DNA of 64,000 nucleotides, taken from Metridium senile (taxonomy: Eukaryota > Cnidaria > Anthozoa > Actiniaria > Metridiidae). The notes below the pieces were generated by a model that saw only the letters and a list, made by a program, of their open reading frames with translations, had not been told where the DNA came from and searched no databases. The number at the start of each line of letters is the position of its first letter. The first letter of the stretch is position 1. Below, in pieces: positions 43,780 through 56,000 of the stretch. Position numbers and translations under genes: made by a program. The stretch spans positions 23,108,375 through 23,172,374 of the forward strand of contig OX459098.1 of NCBI GenBank assembly GCA_949775045.1, given 5' to 3'.

Positions 43780-43850
43780 CAATGCCAGGAATCGAACCGA
43801 GACCTTCTGCTTGGTTGTATCCGCGCTTTAAGCCATTATACTACTCAATC
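43780..43850 (-). repeat. tRNA-like SINE or tRNA remnant (weak)
   Basis: On the minus strand: AGTATAATGGCTTAAAGCGC (A-box/D-arm-like), about 25 nt, then GGTTCGATTCC (B-box/T-arm). The T and anticodon stems do not pair well, so it is not a working tRNA. Confidence 0.35.
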
Positions 43851-43912
43851 AATGAATGAAAAGTTTACAACTAAATGTCATCAAGTTTGTTAACATTCAA
43901 GTTGGTTAACCT

Positions 43913-43971
43913 TCCAAGGTTACATAAGGGAAAAATTTTCCCTTTTACACCCATGGTAAGGTTACAAATAT
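43913..43971 (+). repeat. Solo partial copy of the 98-bp satellite unit
   Basis: aaggttacataagggaaaaa ... ttttacacccatggtaagg + ttacaaa matches roughly the first 55 bp of the 98-bp unit of the array 4 kb away, in the same orientation. Confidence 0.85.
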
Positions 43972-44045
43972 ATAAACTGAACAATCAATGTGCAAAAATA
44001 ATGTTCGATCTGAAAAAGAGATAGAAATGAATCGGCAGGAAGTCT

Positions 44046-44187
44046 AAGTGGCTGTTTATATGAAGGCGAGTTGTCCCTGCTAAGCGGGATAACTCTATTG
44101 TTTTGAGTCCCACGGGCATGGAATACAAAACAAAAGAGTTATCCCGGCTAGCAGGGACAACTCGCTTTCATATAAACAGCCCCTTAG
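44046..44187. mobile_element. Palindromic MITE
   Basis: CTAAGTGGCTGTTTATATGA, then AGGCGAGTTGTCCCTGCTA and CGGGATAACTCT, mirrored on the right around TTTTGAGTCCCACGGGCATG. About 142 bp. Confidence 0.88.
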
Positions 44188-44815
44188 AGAACAATATGTA
44201 TTTGTGCAGTCGCGTCCAAATTTGCAGAACAATAATAAAACTGATAGTTGTCGAAGCTTATTTATTGTAGAGCAGAGCAATATTCCCGGTAATATTGTAC
44301 ACTATTTATGTGCACCTTTCATTACGTTTATAGCGAATGTTGTTTCGGCGGCTATTCGCACCAATTTTACTATACGAAAATATTTGTCAAAAGCTCATTC
44401 TTAGAATAAAACTCATTTAGTATTTTGAAAAGTGACAAACATAGAGCAAAATGTGAGATTCTTGACCTGATATATGTTGATCTGACCTTAAAAATGCCAA
44501 AAATCGAAGGGCACTTCTATCGGTGTGTCATGACTATAAATGTCGGGCTAATGCCATGCTTTTGTTGTCAAAACAAATCATCCTTTTCACGGTTTTAAAC
44601 GTCTCATTAAACCTAAAAAACTTCATGAATAGTACAAATACACATTAAAAATTATTTTTCTTTAGACAGATATGAAGTAGCAGCCAAAATATAAACGCAT
44701 CGATCGTTCAAAGATGGCCACTCTTTCGAATTCTCGAAATTACAGTCACACCATGTGTCGACCACGTGACGAAATTGGTATTTTCGGGTTTCCTGTGGTG
44801 TTATGGACTTGCTTG

Positions 44816-46206
44816 CTATCTTACATACACGACAGCAATAAGGCTACACCTCCAACAAACGAATGGTGCTTTAACATAGATAGGAAAATGGTTAACGGTG
44901 TCATATTTTTAGATCGGAAAAAGCATTTGACACCGTTGACCATACAATACTATTAACTAAATTGGAATATTTCGGGTTTGAATCTGCCGTCAGACAATGG
45001 TTCACATCGTACATAACTGACAGATCACAACTGTGCATTGTCAATGGAGTCCTTTCAGATTCTCGCCCAATCACACATGGGATCCCGCAAGGGACAATTC
45101 TGGGACCTATTCTATTCCTTCTTTATATTAACGACCTACCGAACTGTCTCGACTACAGTACGGTCAGGCTATATGCTGATGATAGCACTCTAACATTTTC
45201 TGACTGCGGATTATCAGACCTTAACAAACAAATGGACCTTGATTTGAAAAAAGTAGCCATTTGGCTCGACGCAAATAAATTGACATTAAACGCCGTCAAG
45301 TCCGAATTCATGGTCATAGGCTCTAGACAAAGGATTGCTACACTAGATCAAACAGATTTAAGTTTAGCCGTGGATGGTACAGCACTCAAACGATCCCACG
45401 ATACCAAATGTCTAGGTTTCTATGTTGATGAAAACTCGACATGGCGACCACACATAGAATATATAAAAAAGAAAATTGCAAGTAGTTTATCAATGCTAAA
45501 GAAAATCAAACTGGTCCTAGACAAACCATACTTAAACAAAATATATCAGACAGTAATCGAACCATACTTTGATTACTGCTGCCTGGTCTGGGACAGCATA
45601 GATAAAACTTTAGCAAACAAACTACAAAAATTACAAAATCGAGCTGCACGTATAATAACAAGAGCACCTTATCGTACAGTGCACACAAGCAAAATTTTCC
45701 AAGATCTAAATTGGATTCCACTAAATGAAAAACGACTGCAACAAAAAGCAATTATGATGTTTAAGATCGTAAATGGTTTAGCCCCTCCTTATCTAACCGA
45801 TATGTTTCCACGACAAATCTGCAAAAATTCATACGATTTGCGGCGTTCTTCAAATGATCTAAAAATTCCAAAAGCTAGAACAAATTACTATAGAAACAGC
45901 TTTGCTTTTACTGGCGCAAAGCTTTGGAATTCCCTACCAGAATCACTTAAAGAAGAACGGTCGCTTAACATCTTTAAAAAGCAGATCAAGTCATATAAAT
46001 GGTGCATTGACAACAGTTGATAAAGTTGTAAATATATTTTAGCTTTAAACATAGATAACATAATTCGCTTGTATTATAAATTAGTAATTTTAGTTTAATT
46101 TTAACTACATGTACGGCCTCTAGGTAGACCAATTTAAGTATTTGTATTTAGCTTATATTGATAGAGTTACCGTGATTAAATAAAGGTCTTTATTATTATT
46201 ATTATT
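44816..46206 (+). mobile_element. 5'-truncated CR1/L2-like LINE with one frameshift
   Basis: Reverse transcriptase and the complete C-terminus of an ORF2-type protein, then a 3' UTR ending ataaaggtctttattattatt. The frame starts around NEWCFNID, is interrupted in an A-run at about 44916-44926 (the KKAFDTVDH block is out of frame by one base), then is open from 44962 to 46020. Visible motifs are [20 protein letters not shown] (RT motif B), LYADDSTLTF (YADD), WLDANKLTLN and the terminal TGAKLWNSLPESLKEE. No endonuclease domain is left. It lies immediately left of the CATC microsatellite that borders the large minisatellite locus. Confidence 0.88.
44962..46020 (+). CDS. LINE reverse-transcriptase fragment (352 codons, open)
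   Basis: Open frame covering palm and thumb of a LINE reverse transcriptase plus the C-terminal region. It begins in frame after the A-run deletion and shows [59 protein letters not shown] and FAFTGAKLWNSLP. The fingers part and endonuclease are missing, so it is not a functional element. Confidence 0.88.
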   Translation: MEYFGFESAVRQWFTSYITDRSQLCIVNGVLSDSRPITHGIPQGTILGPILFLLYINDLPNCLDYSTVRLYADDSTLTFSDCGLSDLNKQMDLDLKKVAIWLDANKLTLNAVKSEFMVIGSRQRIATLDQTDLSLAVDGTALKRSHDTKCLGFYVDENSTWRPHIEYIKKKIASSLSMLKKIKLVLDKPYLNKIYQTVIEPYFDYCCLVWDSIDKTLANKLQKLQNRAARIITRAPYRTVHTSKIFQDLNWIPLNEKRLQQKAIMMFKIVNGLAPPYLTDMFPRQICKNSYDLRRSSNDLKIPKARTNYYRNSFAFTGAKLWNSLPESLKEERSLNIFKKQIKSYKWCIDNS

Positions 46207-46207
46207 A

Positions 46208-46260
46208 GCCATCCATCCATCCATCCATCCATCCATCCATCCATCCATCCATCCATCCAT
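46208..46260. repeat. (CATC)n microsatellite at the left border of the minisatellite locus
   Basis: About 50 bp of catc repeats between the LINE tail (attattattag) and the first 40-bp unit. Confidence 0.96.
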
Positions 46261-46730
46261 ATGTAACCCAGTAATTACTGTGATTGTAAACGGATGATTT
46301 TTGTAACCCAGTAGCTACTGTGATTGTAAATGGATGATTTTTGTAACCCAGTAATTACTGTGATTGTAAATGGATGATTTTTGTAATCCAGTAGTTACTG
46401 TGATGGTAAATGGATGATTTTTGTAACCCAGTAGCTACTGTGATTGTAAACGGATGATTTGTTTTAACCCAGTTGCTACTGTGATTGTAAATGGATGATT
46501 TTTGTACCCCAGTAGCTTCTGTGATTGTAAACGGATGATTTTTGTAACCCAGTAGTTACTGTGATTGTAAACGGATGAGTTTTGTAACCCAGTAGCTACT
46601 GTGAATAAATGGATGATTTTTGTAACCCAGTAGTTACTGTGATTGTAAATGGATGATTTTTGTAACCCAGTAGCTACTGTGATTGTAAACGGATGATTTT
46701 TGTAACCCAGTAGTTACTGTGATTGTAAAC
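46261..46730 (-). repeat. 40-bp minisatellite, inverted orientation, left arm part 1 (about 12 units)
   Basis: Unit tgtaacccagtagttactgt + gattgtaaacggatgatttt, the reverse complement of the right-arm unit. Regular 40-bp period with a few substitutions and one deletion near 46603. Confidence 0.96.
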
Positions 46731-46875
46731 TTTTACACCCATGGTAAGGTTACAAAAATGACCACAAAGTTACATTAGGGACCTTTGTTCCCTTAAGTAA
46801 CCATCACTTGGTTACAAAAAGGAACACAAGTTACAAAAAGGACCTGATCATGTTACAAAAGGGAACATGAATCTA
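46726..46875 (+). repeat. Degenerate copies of the 98-bp unit within the left arm
   Basis: cttttacacccatggtaagg, aagttacattagggaccttt and several gttacaaaa(a/g)gga motifs: a broken-up 98-bp-type segment at the inner end of left arm part 1. Confidence 0.75.
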
Positions 46876-47446
46876 ATCATTCATTCATTCATCCACCCAT
46901 CCATCCATTCATTCATTCATTTATTTATTTATTATTTGTTTACCAGATTTCTGGATAACTTCAACCGTGCATCCTAGTATCATGCACAGTGCTGGTGTGA
47001 GATGGCTGTGTCTGCGAGTAGAACTAGTATGTTCTGTGTTTGTTCTCGTTATATGTATCGGGAGGATTTCGTGAAACAAAAACAATATAGAAGAGTTACT
47101 GGGTGGCGAATTGTTTTGTTTGGAACATCTTCTGAAACTCTACTAAAACTGTTGATAAAATTTACTTCTTTAACCTCATATAACCAAAAATATCATTAAG
47201 AATACTGTGAAGGCTGGTAGAGTTTTTGAAACACAAATCGAAGGGAATTGTTGTTATGAGCTTATGAAGAGGACTTGAATGCTTCGTTTGTTCGGCTAAA
47301 CTCAGTCTAAAGAGCCATGAGGCGACATTTATGGTATTAAAAAGACACAAATAATTTCTGGTGATATGAATGTTCAAAGAAGAGAAGTTATAACGTCTAT
47401 AGCTGATGATATTGTCAATTACAGCCAGTGTGCTAGATATGATATT
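46876..47446. other. Unique spacer inside the minisatellite locus
   Basis: A cattcattcatcc-rich start, then about 500 bp of non-repetitive sequence. A 65-codon frame (47002-47199) has no recognisable domain or splice context. I see no gene. Confidence 0.6.
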
Positions 47447-48012
47447 TGTAACCCAGTAGTTACTGTGATTGTAAAGGGATGTTTGTTTTTTGTAAACCAG
47501 TAGTCACTGTGATTGTAAATGGATGATTTTTGTAACCCAGTAATTACTGTGATTGTAAACGGATGATTTTTGTAACCCATTAGTTCCTGTGATGGTAAAT
47601 GGATGATTTTTTTAAACCAGTAATTTCTGTGATTGTAAATGGATGATTTTTGTAACCCAGTAATTACTGTGATTGTAAACGGATGATTTTTGTAACCCAG
47701 TAGCTACTGTGATTGTAAATGGATGATTTTTGTAACCCATTAGTTACTGTGATGGTAAATGGAGGATTTGTGTAACCCAGTAGCTACTGTGATTGTAAAC
47801 GGATGATTTTTGTAACCCAGTAGCTACTGTGATTGTAAATGGATGATTTTTGTAACCCAGTAGTTACTGTGATTGTAAACGGATGATTTTTGTAACCCAG
47901 TAGCTACTGTGATTGTAAACGGATGATTTTTGTAACCCACAGGCGCTAGACATTTGTAACCCAGTAGTTACTGGGATTGTAAATGGATGATTTTTGTAAC
48001 CCAGTATTTACT
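47447..48012 (-). repeat. 40-bp minisatellite, inverted orientation, left arm part 2 (about 14 units)
   Basis: Same unit and orientation as 46261-46730, with an irregular short insertion (acaggcgctagac) at about 47939-47951. It runs directly into the 98-bp array. Confidence 0.95.
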
Positions 48013-51000
48013 AGGTTACATAAGGGAACGTTTTTCCCTTTTGCACTCATGGTAAGGTTACAAAAGGGATCACAAAGTTACATTAGGGACCTTTGTTTAC
48101 CTATGAACAAAGGTTACATAAGGGAACGTTTTTCCCTTTTGCACCCATGGTAATGTTACAAAAGGGATCACAAAGTTACATTAGGGACCTTTGTTTACCT
48201 ATGAACAAAGGTTACATAAGGGAATGTTTTTCCGTTTTGCACCCATGGTAAGGCTACAAAAGGGATCACAAAGTTACATTAGGGACCTTTGTTCACCTAT
48301 GAACAAAGGTTACATAAGGGAACGTTTTTCCGTTTTGCACCCATGGTAAGGTTACAAAAGGGATCACAAAGTTACATTAGGGACCTTTGTTTACCTATGA
48401 ACAAAGGTTACATAAAGGAACGCTTTTCCCTTTTGCACCCATGGTAAGGTTACTAAAAGGATCACAAAGTTACATTAGGGACCTTTGTTCACCTATAAAC
48501 AAAGGTTACATAAGAGATCGTTTTTCCCTTTTGCACCCATGGTAAGGTTACAAAAAGGATCACAAAGTTACATTAGGGACCTTTGTTTACCTATGAGCAA
48601 AGGTTACATAAGGGAACGTTTTTCCCTTTTGCACCCATGGTAAGGTTACAAAAGCGATCACAAAGTTACATTAGGGGCCTTTGTTTACCTATGAACAAAG
48701 GTTACATAAGGGATCGTTTTTGCCTTTTGCACCCATGGTAAGGTTACAAAAAGGATCACAAAGTTACATTAGGGACCTTTGTTTACCTATGAGCAAAGGT
48801 TACAGAAGGGAACGTTTTTACCTTTTGCACCCATGGTAAGGTTACAAAAGGGATCACAAAGTTACATTAGGGACCTTTGTTTACCTATGAACAAAGGTTA
48901 CATAAGGGAACGTTTTTCCGTTTTGCACCCATGGTAAGGTTACAAAAGGGATCACAAAGTTACATTAGGGACCTTTGTTTACCTATGAACAAAGGTTACA
49001 TAAGGGAACGTTTTTCCGTTTTGCACCCATGGTAAGGTTACAAAAGGGATCACAAAGTTACATTAGGGACCTTTGTTTACCTATGAACAAAGGTTACATA
49101 AGGGAACGTTTTTCCCTTTTGCACCCATGGTAAGGTTACAAAAGCGATCACAAAGTTACATTAGGGACCTTTGTTTACCTATGAGCAAAGGTTACAGAAG
49201 GGAACGTTTTTCCCTTTTGCACCCATGGTAAGGTTACAAAAGGGATCACAAAGTTACATTAGGGACCTTTGTTTACCTATGAACAAAGGTTACATAAGGG
49301 AACGTTTTTCCCTTTTGCACCCATGGTAAGGTTACAAAAGGGATCACAAAGTTACATTAGGGACCTTTGTTTACCTATGAACAAAGGTTACATAAGGGAA
49401 CGTTTTTCCCTTTTGCACCCATGGTAAGGTTACAAAAGCGATCACAAAGTTACATTAGGGACCTTTGTTTACCTATGAACAAAGGTTACATAAGGGAACG
49501 CTTTTCTCTTTTGCACCCATGGTAAGGTTACTAAAAGGATCACAAAGTTACATTAGGGACCTTTGTTTACCTATGAACAAAGGTTACATAAGGGAACGCT
49601 TTTCCCTTTTGCACCCATGGTAAGGTTACAAAAGGGATCACAAAGTTACATTAGGGACCTTTGTTTACCTATGAACAAAGGTTACATAAGGAAACGTTTT
49701 TCCGTTTTGCACCCATGGTAAGGTTACAAAAGGGATCACAAAGTTACATTAGGGACCTTTGTTTACCTATGAACAAAGGTTACATAAAGGAACGCTTTTC
49801 CCTTTTGCACCCATGGTAAGGTTACTAAAAGGATCACAAAGTTACATTAGGGACCTTTGTTCACCTATGAACAAAGGTTACATAAGAGATCGTTTTTCCC
49901 TTTTGCACCCATGGTAAGGTTACAAAAAGGATCACAAAGTTACATTAGGGACCTTTGTTTACCTATGAACAAAGGTTACATAAGGAAACGTTTTTCCGTT
50001 TTGCACCCATGGTAAGGTTACAAAAGGGATCACAAAGTTACATTAGGGACCTTTGTTTACCTATGAACAAAGGTTACATAAAGGAACGCTTTTCCCTTTT
50101 GCACCCATGGTAAGGTTACTAAAAGGATCACAAAGTTACATTAGGGACCTTTGTTCACCTATGAACAAAAGTTACATAAGAGATCGTTTTTCCCTTTTGC
50201 ACCCATGGTAAGGTTACAAAAAGGATCACAAAGTTACATTAGGGACCTTTGTTCACCTATGAACAAAAGTTACATAAGAGATCGTTTTTCCCTTTTGCAC
50301 CCATGGTAAGGTTACAAAAAGGATCACAAAGTTACATTAGGGACCTTTGTTTACCTATGAGCAAAGGTTACATAAGGGAACGTTTTTTCCTTTTGCACCC
50401 ATGGTAAGGTTACAAAAGGGATCACAAAGTTACATTAGGGGCCTTTGTTTACATATGAACAAAGGTTACATAAGGGATCGTTTTTGCCTTTTGCACCCAT
50501 GGTAAGGTTACAAAAAGGATCACAAAGTTACATTAGGGACCTTTGTTTACCTATGAACAAAGGTTACAGAAGGGAACGTTTTTCCCTTTTGCACCCATGG
50601 TAAGGTTACAAAAGGGATCACAAAGTTACATTAGGGACCTTTGTTTACCTATGAACAAAGGTTACATAAGGGAACGTTTTTCCCTTTTGCACCCATGGTA
50701 AGGTTACAAAAGGGATCACAAAGTTACATTAGGGACCTTTGTTTACCTATGAACAAAGGTTACATAAGGGAACGTTTTTCCCTTTTGCACCCATGGTAAG
50801 GTTACAAAAGCGATCACAAAGTTACATTAGGGACCTTTGTTTACCTATGAACAAAGGTTACATAAGGGAACGCTTTTCTCTTTTGCACCCATGGTAAGGT
50901 TACTAAAAGGATCACAAAGTTACATTAGGGACCTTTGTTTACCTATGAACAAAGGTTACATAAGGGAACGCTTTTCCCTTTTGCACCCATGGTAAGGTTA

Positions 51001-53016
51001 CAAAAGGGATCACAAAGTTACATTAGGGACCTTTGTTTACCTATGAACAAAGGTTACATAAGGAAACGTTTTTCCATTTTGCACCCATGGTAAGGTTACA
51101 AAAGGGATCACAAAGTTACATTAGGGACCTTTGTTTACCTATGAACAAAGGTTACATAAGGGAACGTTTTTCCGTTTTGCACCCATGGTAAGGTTACAAA
51201 AGCGATCACAAAGTTACATTAGGGACCTTTGTTTACCTATGAACAAAGGTTACATAAGGGAACGCTTTTCCCTTTTGCACCCATGGTAAGGTTACAAAAG
51301 GGATCACAAAGTTACATTAGGGACCTTTGTTTACCTATGAACAAAGGTTACATAAGGGAACGTTTTTCCCTTTTGCACCCATGGTAAGGTTACAAAAGCG
51401 ATCACAAAGTTACATTAGGGACCTTTGTTTACCTATGAACAAAGGTTACATAAGGAAACGTTTTTCCGTTTTGCACCCATGGTAAGGTTACAAAAGGGAT
51501 CACAAAGTTACATTAGGGACCTTTGTTTACCTATGAACAAAGGTTACATAAAGGAACGCTTTTCCCTTTTGCACCCATGGTAAGGTTACTAAAAGGATCA
51601 CAAAGTTACATTAGGGACCTTTGTTCACCTATGAACAAAGGTTACATAAGAGATCGTTTTTCCCTTTTGCACCCATGGTAAGGTTACAAAAAGGATCACA
51701 AAGTTACATTAGGGACCTTTGTTTACCTATGAGCAAAGGTTACAAAAGGGAACGTTTTTCCCTTTTGCACCCATGGTAAGGTTACAAAAGGGATCACAAA
51801 GTTACATTAGGGGCCTTTGTTTACCTATGAACAAAGGTTACATAAGGGATCGTTTTTGCCTTTTGCACCCATGGTAAGGTTACAAAAAGGATCACAAAGT
51901 TACATTAGGGACCTTTGTTTACCTATGAGCAAAGGTTACAGAAGGGAACGTTTTTCCCTTTTGCACCCATGGTAAGGTTACAAAAGGGATCACAAAGTTA
52001 CATTAGGGACCTTTGTTTACCTATGAACAAAGGTTACATAAGGGAACGTTTTTCCCTTTTGCACCCATGGTAAGGTTACAAAAGGGATCACAAAGTTACA
52101 TTAGGGACCTTTGTTTACCTATGAACAAAGGTTACATAAGGGAACGTTTTTCCCTTTTGCACCCATGGTAAGGTTACAAAAGGGATCACAAAGTTACATT
52201 AGGGACCTTTGTTTACCTATGAACAAAGGTTACATAAGGGAACGTTTTTCCCTTTTGCACCCATGGTAAGGTTACAAAAGCGATCACAAAGTTACATTAG
52301 GGACCTTTGTTTACCTATGAACAAAGGTTACATAAGGGAACGCTTTTCTCTTTTGCACCCATGGTAAGGTTACTAAAAGGATCACAAAGTTACATTAGGG
52401 ACCTTTGTTTACCTATGAACAAAGGTTACATAAGGGAACGCTTTTCCCTTTTGCACCCATGGTAAGGTTACAAAAGGGATCACAAAGTTACATTAGGGAC
52501 CTTTGTTTACCTATGAACAAAGGTTACATAAGGGAACGTTTTTCCCTTTTGCACCCATGGTAAGGTTACAAAAGGGATCACAAAGTTACATTAGGGACCT
52601 TTGTTTACCTATGAACAAAGGTTACATAAGGGATCGTTTTTCCCTTTTGCACACATGGTAAGGTTACAAAAGGGATCACAAAGTTGCATTAGGGACCTTT
52701 GTTCACCTATGAACAAAGGTTACATAAGGGATCGTTTTTCCCTTTTGCACACATGGTAAGGTTACAAAAGGGATCACAAAGTTACATTAGGGATCTTTGT
52801 TCACCTATGAACAAAGGTTACATAAGGGATCGTTTTTCCCTTTTGCACACATGGTAAGGTTACAAAAGGGATCACAAAGTTACATTAGGGACCTTTGTTC
52901 ACCTATGAACAAAGGTTACATAAGGGACCGTTTTTCCCTTTTGCACACATGGTAAGGTTACAAAAGGGATCACAAAGTTACATTAGGGACCTTTGTTCAC
53001 CTAAGAACAAAGGTTA
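48013..53016 (+). repeat. 98-bp satellite array, about 51 copies (central block)
   Basis: Unit starts ggttacataagggaacgttt, then ttcccttttgcacccatggt, aaggttacaaaagggatcac, aaagttacattagggacctt, tgtttacctatgaacaaa; 98 bp measured between 48111 and 48209. Copies are over 90 percent alike, with variants at recurring positions (gggaacg/ggatcg, ccctttt/ccgtttt, acccatgg/acacatgg). No open frame survives, because stops occur in all frames. Confidence 0.97.
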
Positions 53017-56000
53017 CATTTACAATCACAGTAAGTACTGGGTTACAAAATTCATTCATTTACAATTACAGTAACTACTGGGTTACAAAACTCGTCCGTA
53101 TACAATCACATTAACTACTGGGTTACAAAAATCATCCGTTTACAATCGCAGTAACTACTGGGTTACAAATATCATTCATTTACAATCACAGTAACTACTG
53201 GGTTACAAAACTCGTCCGTTTACAATCACAGTAACTACTGGTTTACAAAAAATCATCAATTTTCAATCACAGTAACTACTGGGTTACAAAAAATCATCCA
53301 TTTACAATCACAGTAACTACTGGGTTACAAAGATCATCCGTTTACAATCACAATAACTACTGGGTTACAAAAAATCATCCATTTTTAATCACAGTAACTA
53401 CTGGGTTACAAAGATCATCCGTTTACAATCACAGTAACTACTGGGTTACAAAAATCATTCATTTACAATCACAGTAACTACTGGGTTACAAAAAACATAC
53501 GTTTACAAACACAGTAACTACTTGGTTACAAAACTCGTCCGTTTACAATCACAGTAATTACTGGGTTACCAAATTCATACATTCACAATCACAGTAACTA
53601 CTGGTTTACAAAAATCACCCATTTACAATCACAGTAACTACTGAGTTACAAAAATCATCCGTTTACAATCACAGTAATTACTGGGTTACAAAAATTATCC
53701 ATTTACAATCACAGTAATTACTGGATTACAAAAATCATCCATTTACAGTCACAGTAACTACTGGGTTACAAAAATCATTCGTTTACAATCAAATTAACTA
53801 CTGGGTTACAAAAATCATTCATTTACAATCACAGTAACTACTGGGTTACAAAACTCGTCTGTTTACAATCACAGTAATTACTGGGTTACAAAAATCATCC
53901 GTTTACAATCACATTAGCTACTGGGTTACAAAACTCATCCGTTTACAATCACAGTAACTACTGGGATACAAAAATCATCCGTTTACAATCACAGTAAGTA
54001 CTGGGTTACAAAAATCATTCATTTACAATCACAGTAACTACTGTGTTACAAAACTCGTCCGTATACAATCACAGTAACTACTGGGTTACAAAACTCGTCT
54101 GTTTACAATCACAGTAATTACTGAGTTACCAAATTCATACATTCACAATCACAGTAACTACTTGTTTACAAAAATCATCCATTTACAATCACAGTAACTA
54201 CTGGGTTACAAAAATCATCCGTTTACAATCACAGTAACTACTGGGTTACAAAAATCATCCGTTTACAATCACAGTAACTACTGGGTTACAAAAATCATCA
54301 ATTTACAATCACAGTAACTACTGGGTTACAAAAAACATCCGTTTACAAACACAGTAACTACTATGTTACAAAACTCGTCCGTTTACAATCACAGTAATTA
54401 CTGGGTTACCAAATTCATACATTCACAATCACAGTAACTACTGGTTTACAAAAATCATCCATTTACAATCACAGTAACTACTGGGTTACAAAAATCATCC
54501 GTTTACAATCACAGTAATTACTGGGTTACAAAAATTATCCATTTACAATCACAGTAATTACTGGGTTACAAAAATCATCCATTTACAATCACAGTAACTA
54601 CTGGGTTACAAAAATCATTCGTTTACAATCAAATTAACTACTGGGTTACAAAACTCGTCCGTATACAATCACAGTAACTACTGGGTTACAAAAATCATCC
54701 GTTTACAATCACAGTAACTACTGGGTTACAAAAATCATCCATTTACAATCACAGTAACTACTGGGTTACAAAAATCATTCATTTACAATCACAGTAAGTA
54801 CTGGGTTACAAAAATCATTCATTTACAATCACAGTAACTACTGGGTTACAAAAAACCATCCATTTACAATCACAGTAACTACTGGGTTACAAAGATCATC
54901 CGTTTACAATCACAGTAACTACTGGGTTACAAAGATCATCCGTTTACAAACACAGTAACTACTATGTTACAAAACTCGTCCGTTTACAATCACAGTAATT
55001 ACTGGGTTACCAAATTCATACATTCACAATCACAGTAACTACTGGTTTACAAAAATCATCCATTTACAATCACAGTAACTACTGGGTTACAAAAATCATC
55101 CGTTTACAATCACAGTAATTACTGGGTTACAAAAATTATCCATTTACAATCACAGTAATTACTGGGTTACAAAAATCATCCATTTACAATCACAGTAACT
55201 ACTGGGTTACAAAAATCATTCGTTTACAATCAAATTAACTACTGGGTTACAAAAATCATTTATTTACAATCACAGTAACTACTGGGTTACAAAACTCGTC
55301 CGTTTACAATCACAGTAATTACTGGGTTACCAAATTCATACATTCACAATCACAGTAACTACTGGTTTACAAAAATCATCCATTTACAATCACAGTAACT
55401 ACTGGGTTACAAAAAACATCCGTTTACAAACACAGTAACTACTATGTTACAAAACTCGTCCGTTTACAATCACAGTAATTACTGGTTTACAAAAATCATC
55501 CATTTACAATCACAGTAACTACTGGTTTACAAAAATCATCCATTTACAATCACAGTAACTACTGGGTTACAAAAATCATCCGTTTACAATCACAGTAACT
55601 ACTGGGTTACAAAAATCATCCGTTTACAATCACAGTAACTACTGGGTTACAAAAATCATCAATTTACAATCACAGTAACTACTGGGTTACAAAAAACATC
55701 CGTTTACAAACACAGTAACTACTATGTTACAAAACTCGTCCGTTTACAATCACAGTAATTACTGGGTTACCAAATTCATACATTCACAATCACAGTAACT
55801 ACTGGTTTACAAAAATCATCCATTTACAATCACAGTAAGTACTGGGTTACAAAAATCATTCATTTACAATCACAGTAACTACTGGGTTACAAAAAACCAT
55901 CCATTTACAATCACAGTAACTACTGGGTTACAAAGATCATCCGTTTACAATCACAGTAACTACTGGGTTACAAAGATCATCCGTTTACAAACACAGTAAC

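Noticed and set aside
43780..43850. Functional tRNA gene on the minus strand
   Set aside because: B-box is present but the T and anticodon stems do not pair; at best a SINE or pseudo-tRNA.
47002..47199. 65-codon ORF in the spacer of the minisatellite locus
   Set aside because: No domain, no splice context, length expected by chance.
48013..53016. Telomeric or subtelomeric repeat
   Set aside because: The unit has no TTAGGG-type telomere repeat array. The 'attaggga' within each unit is a single occurrence per 98 bp.
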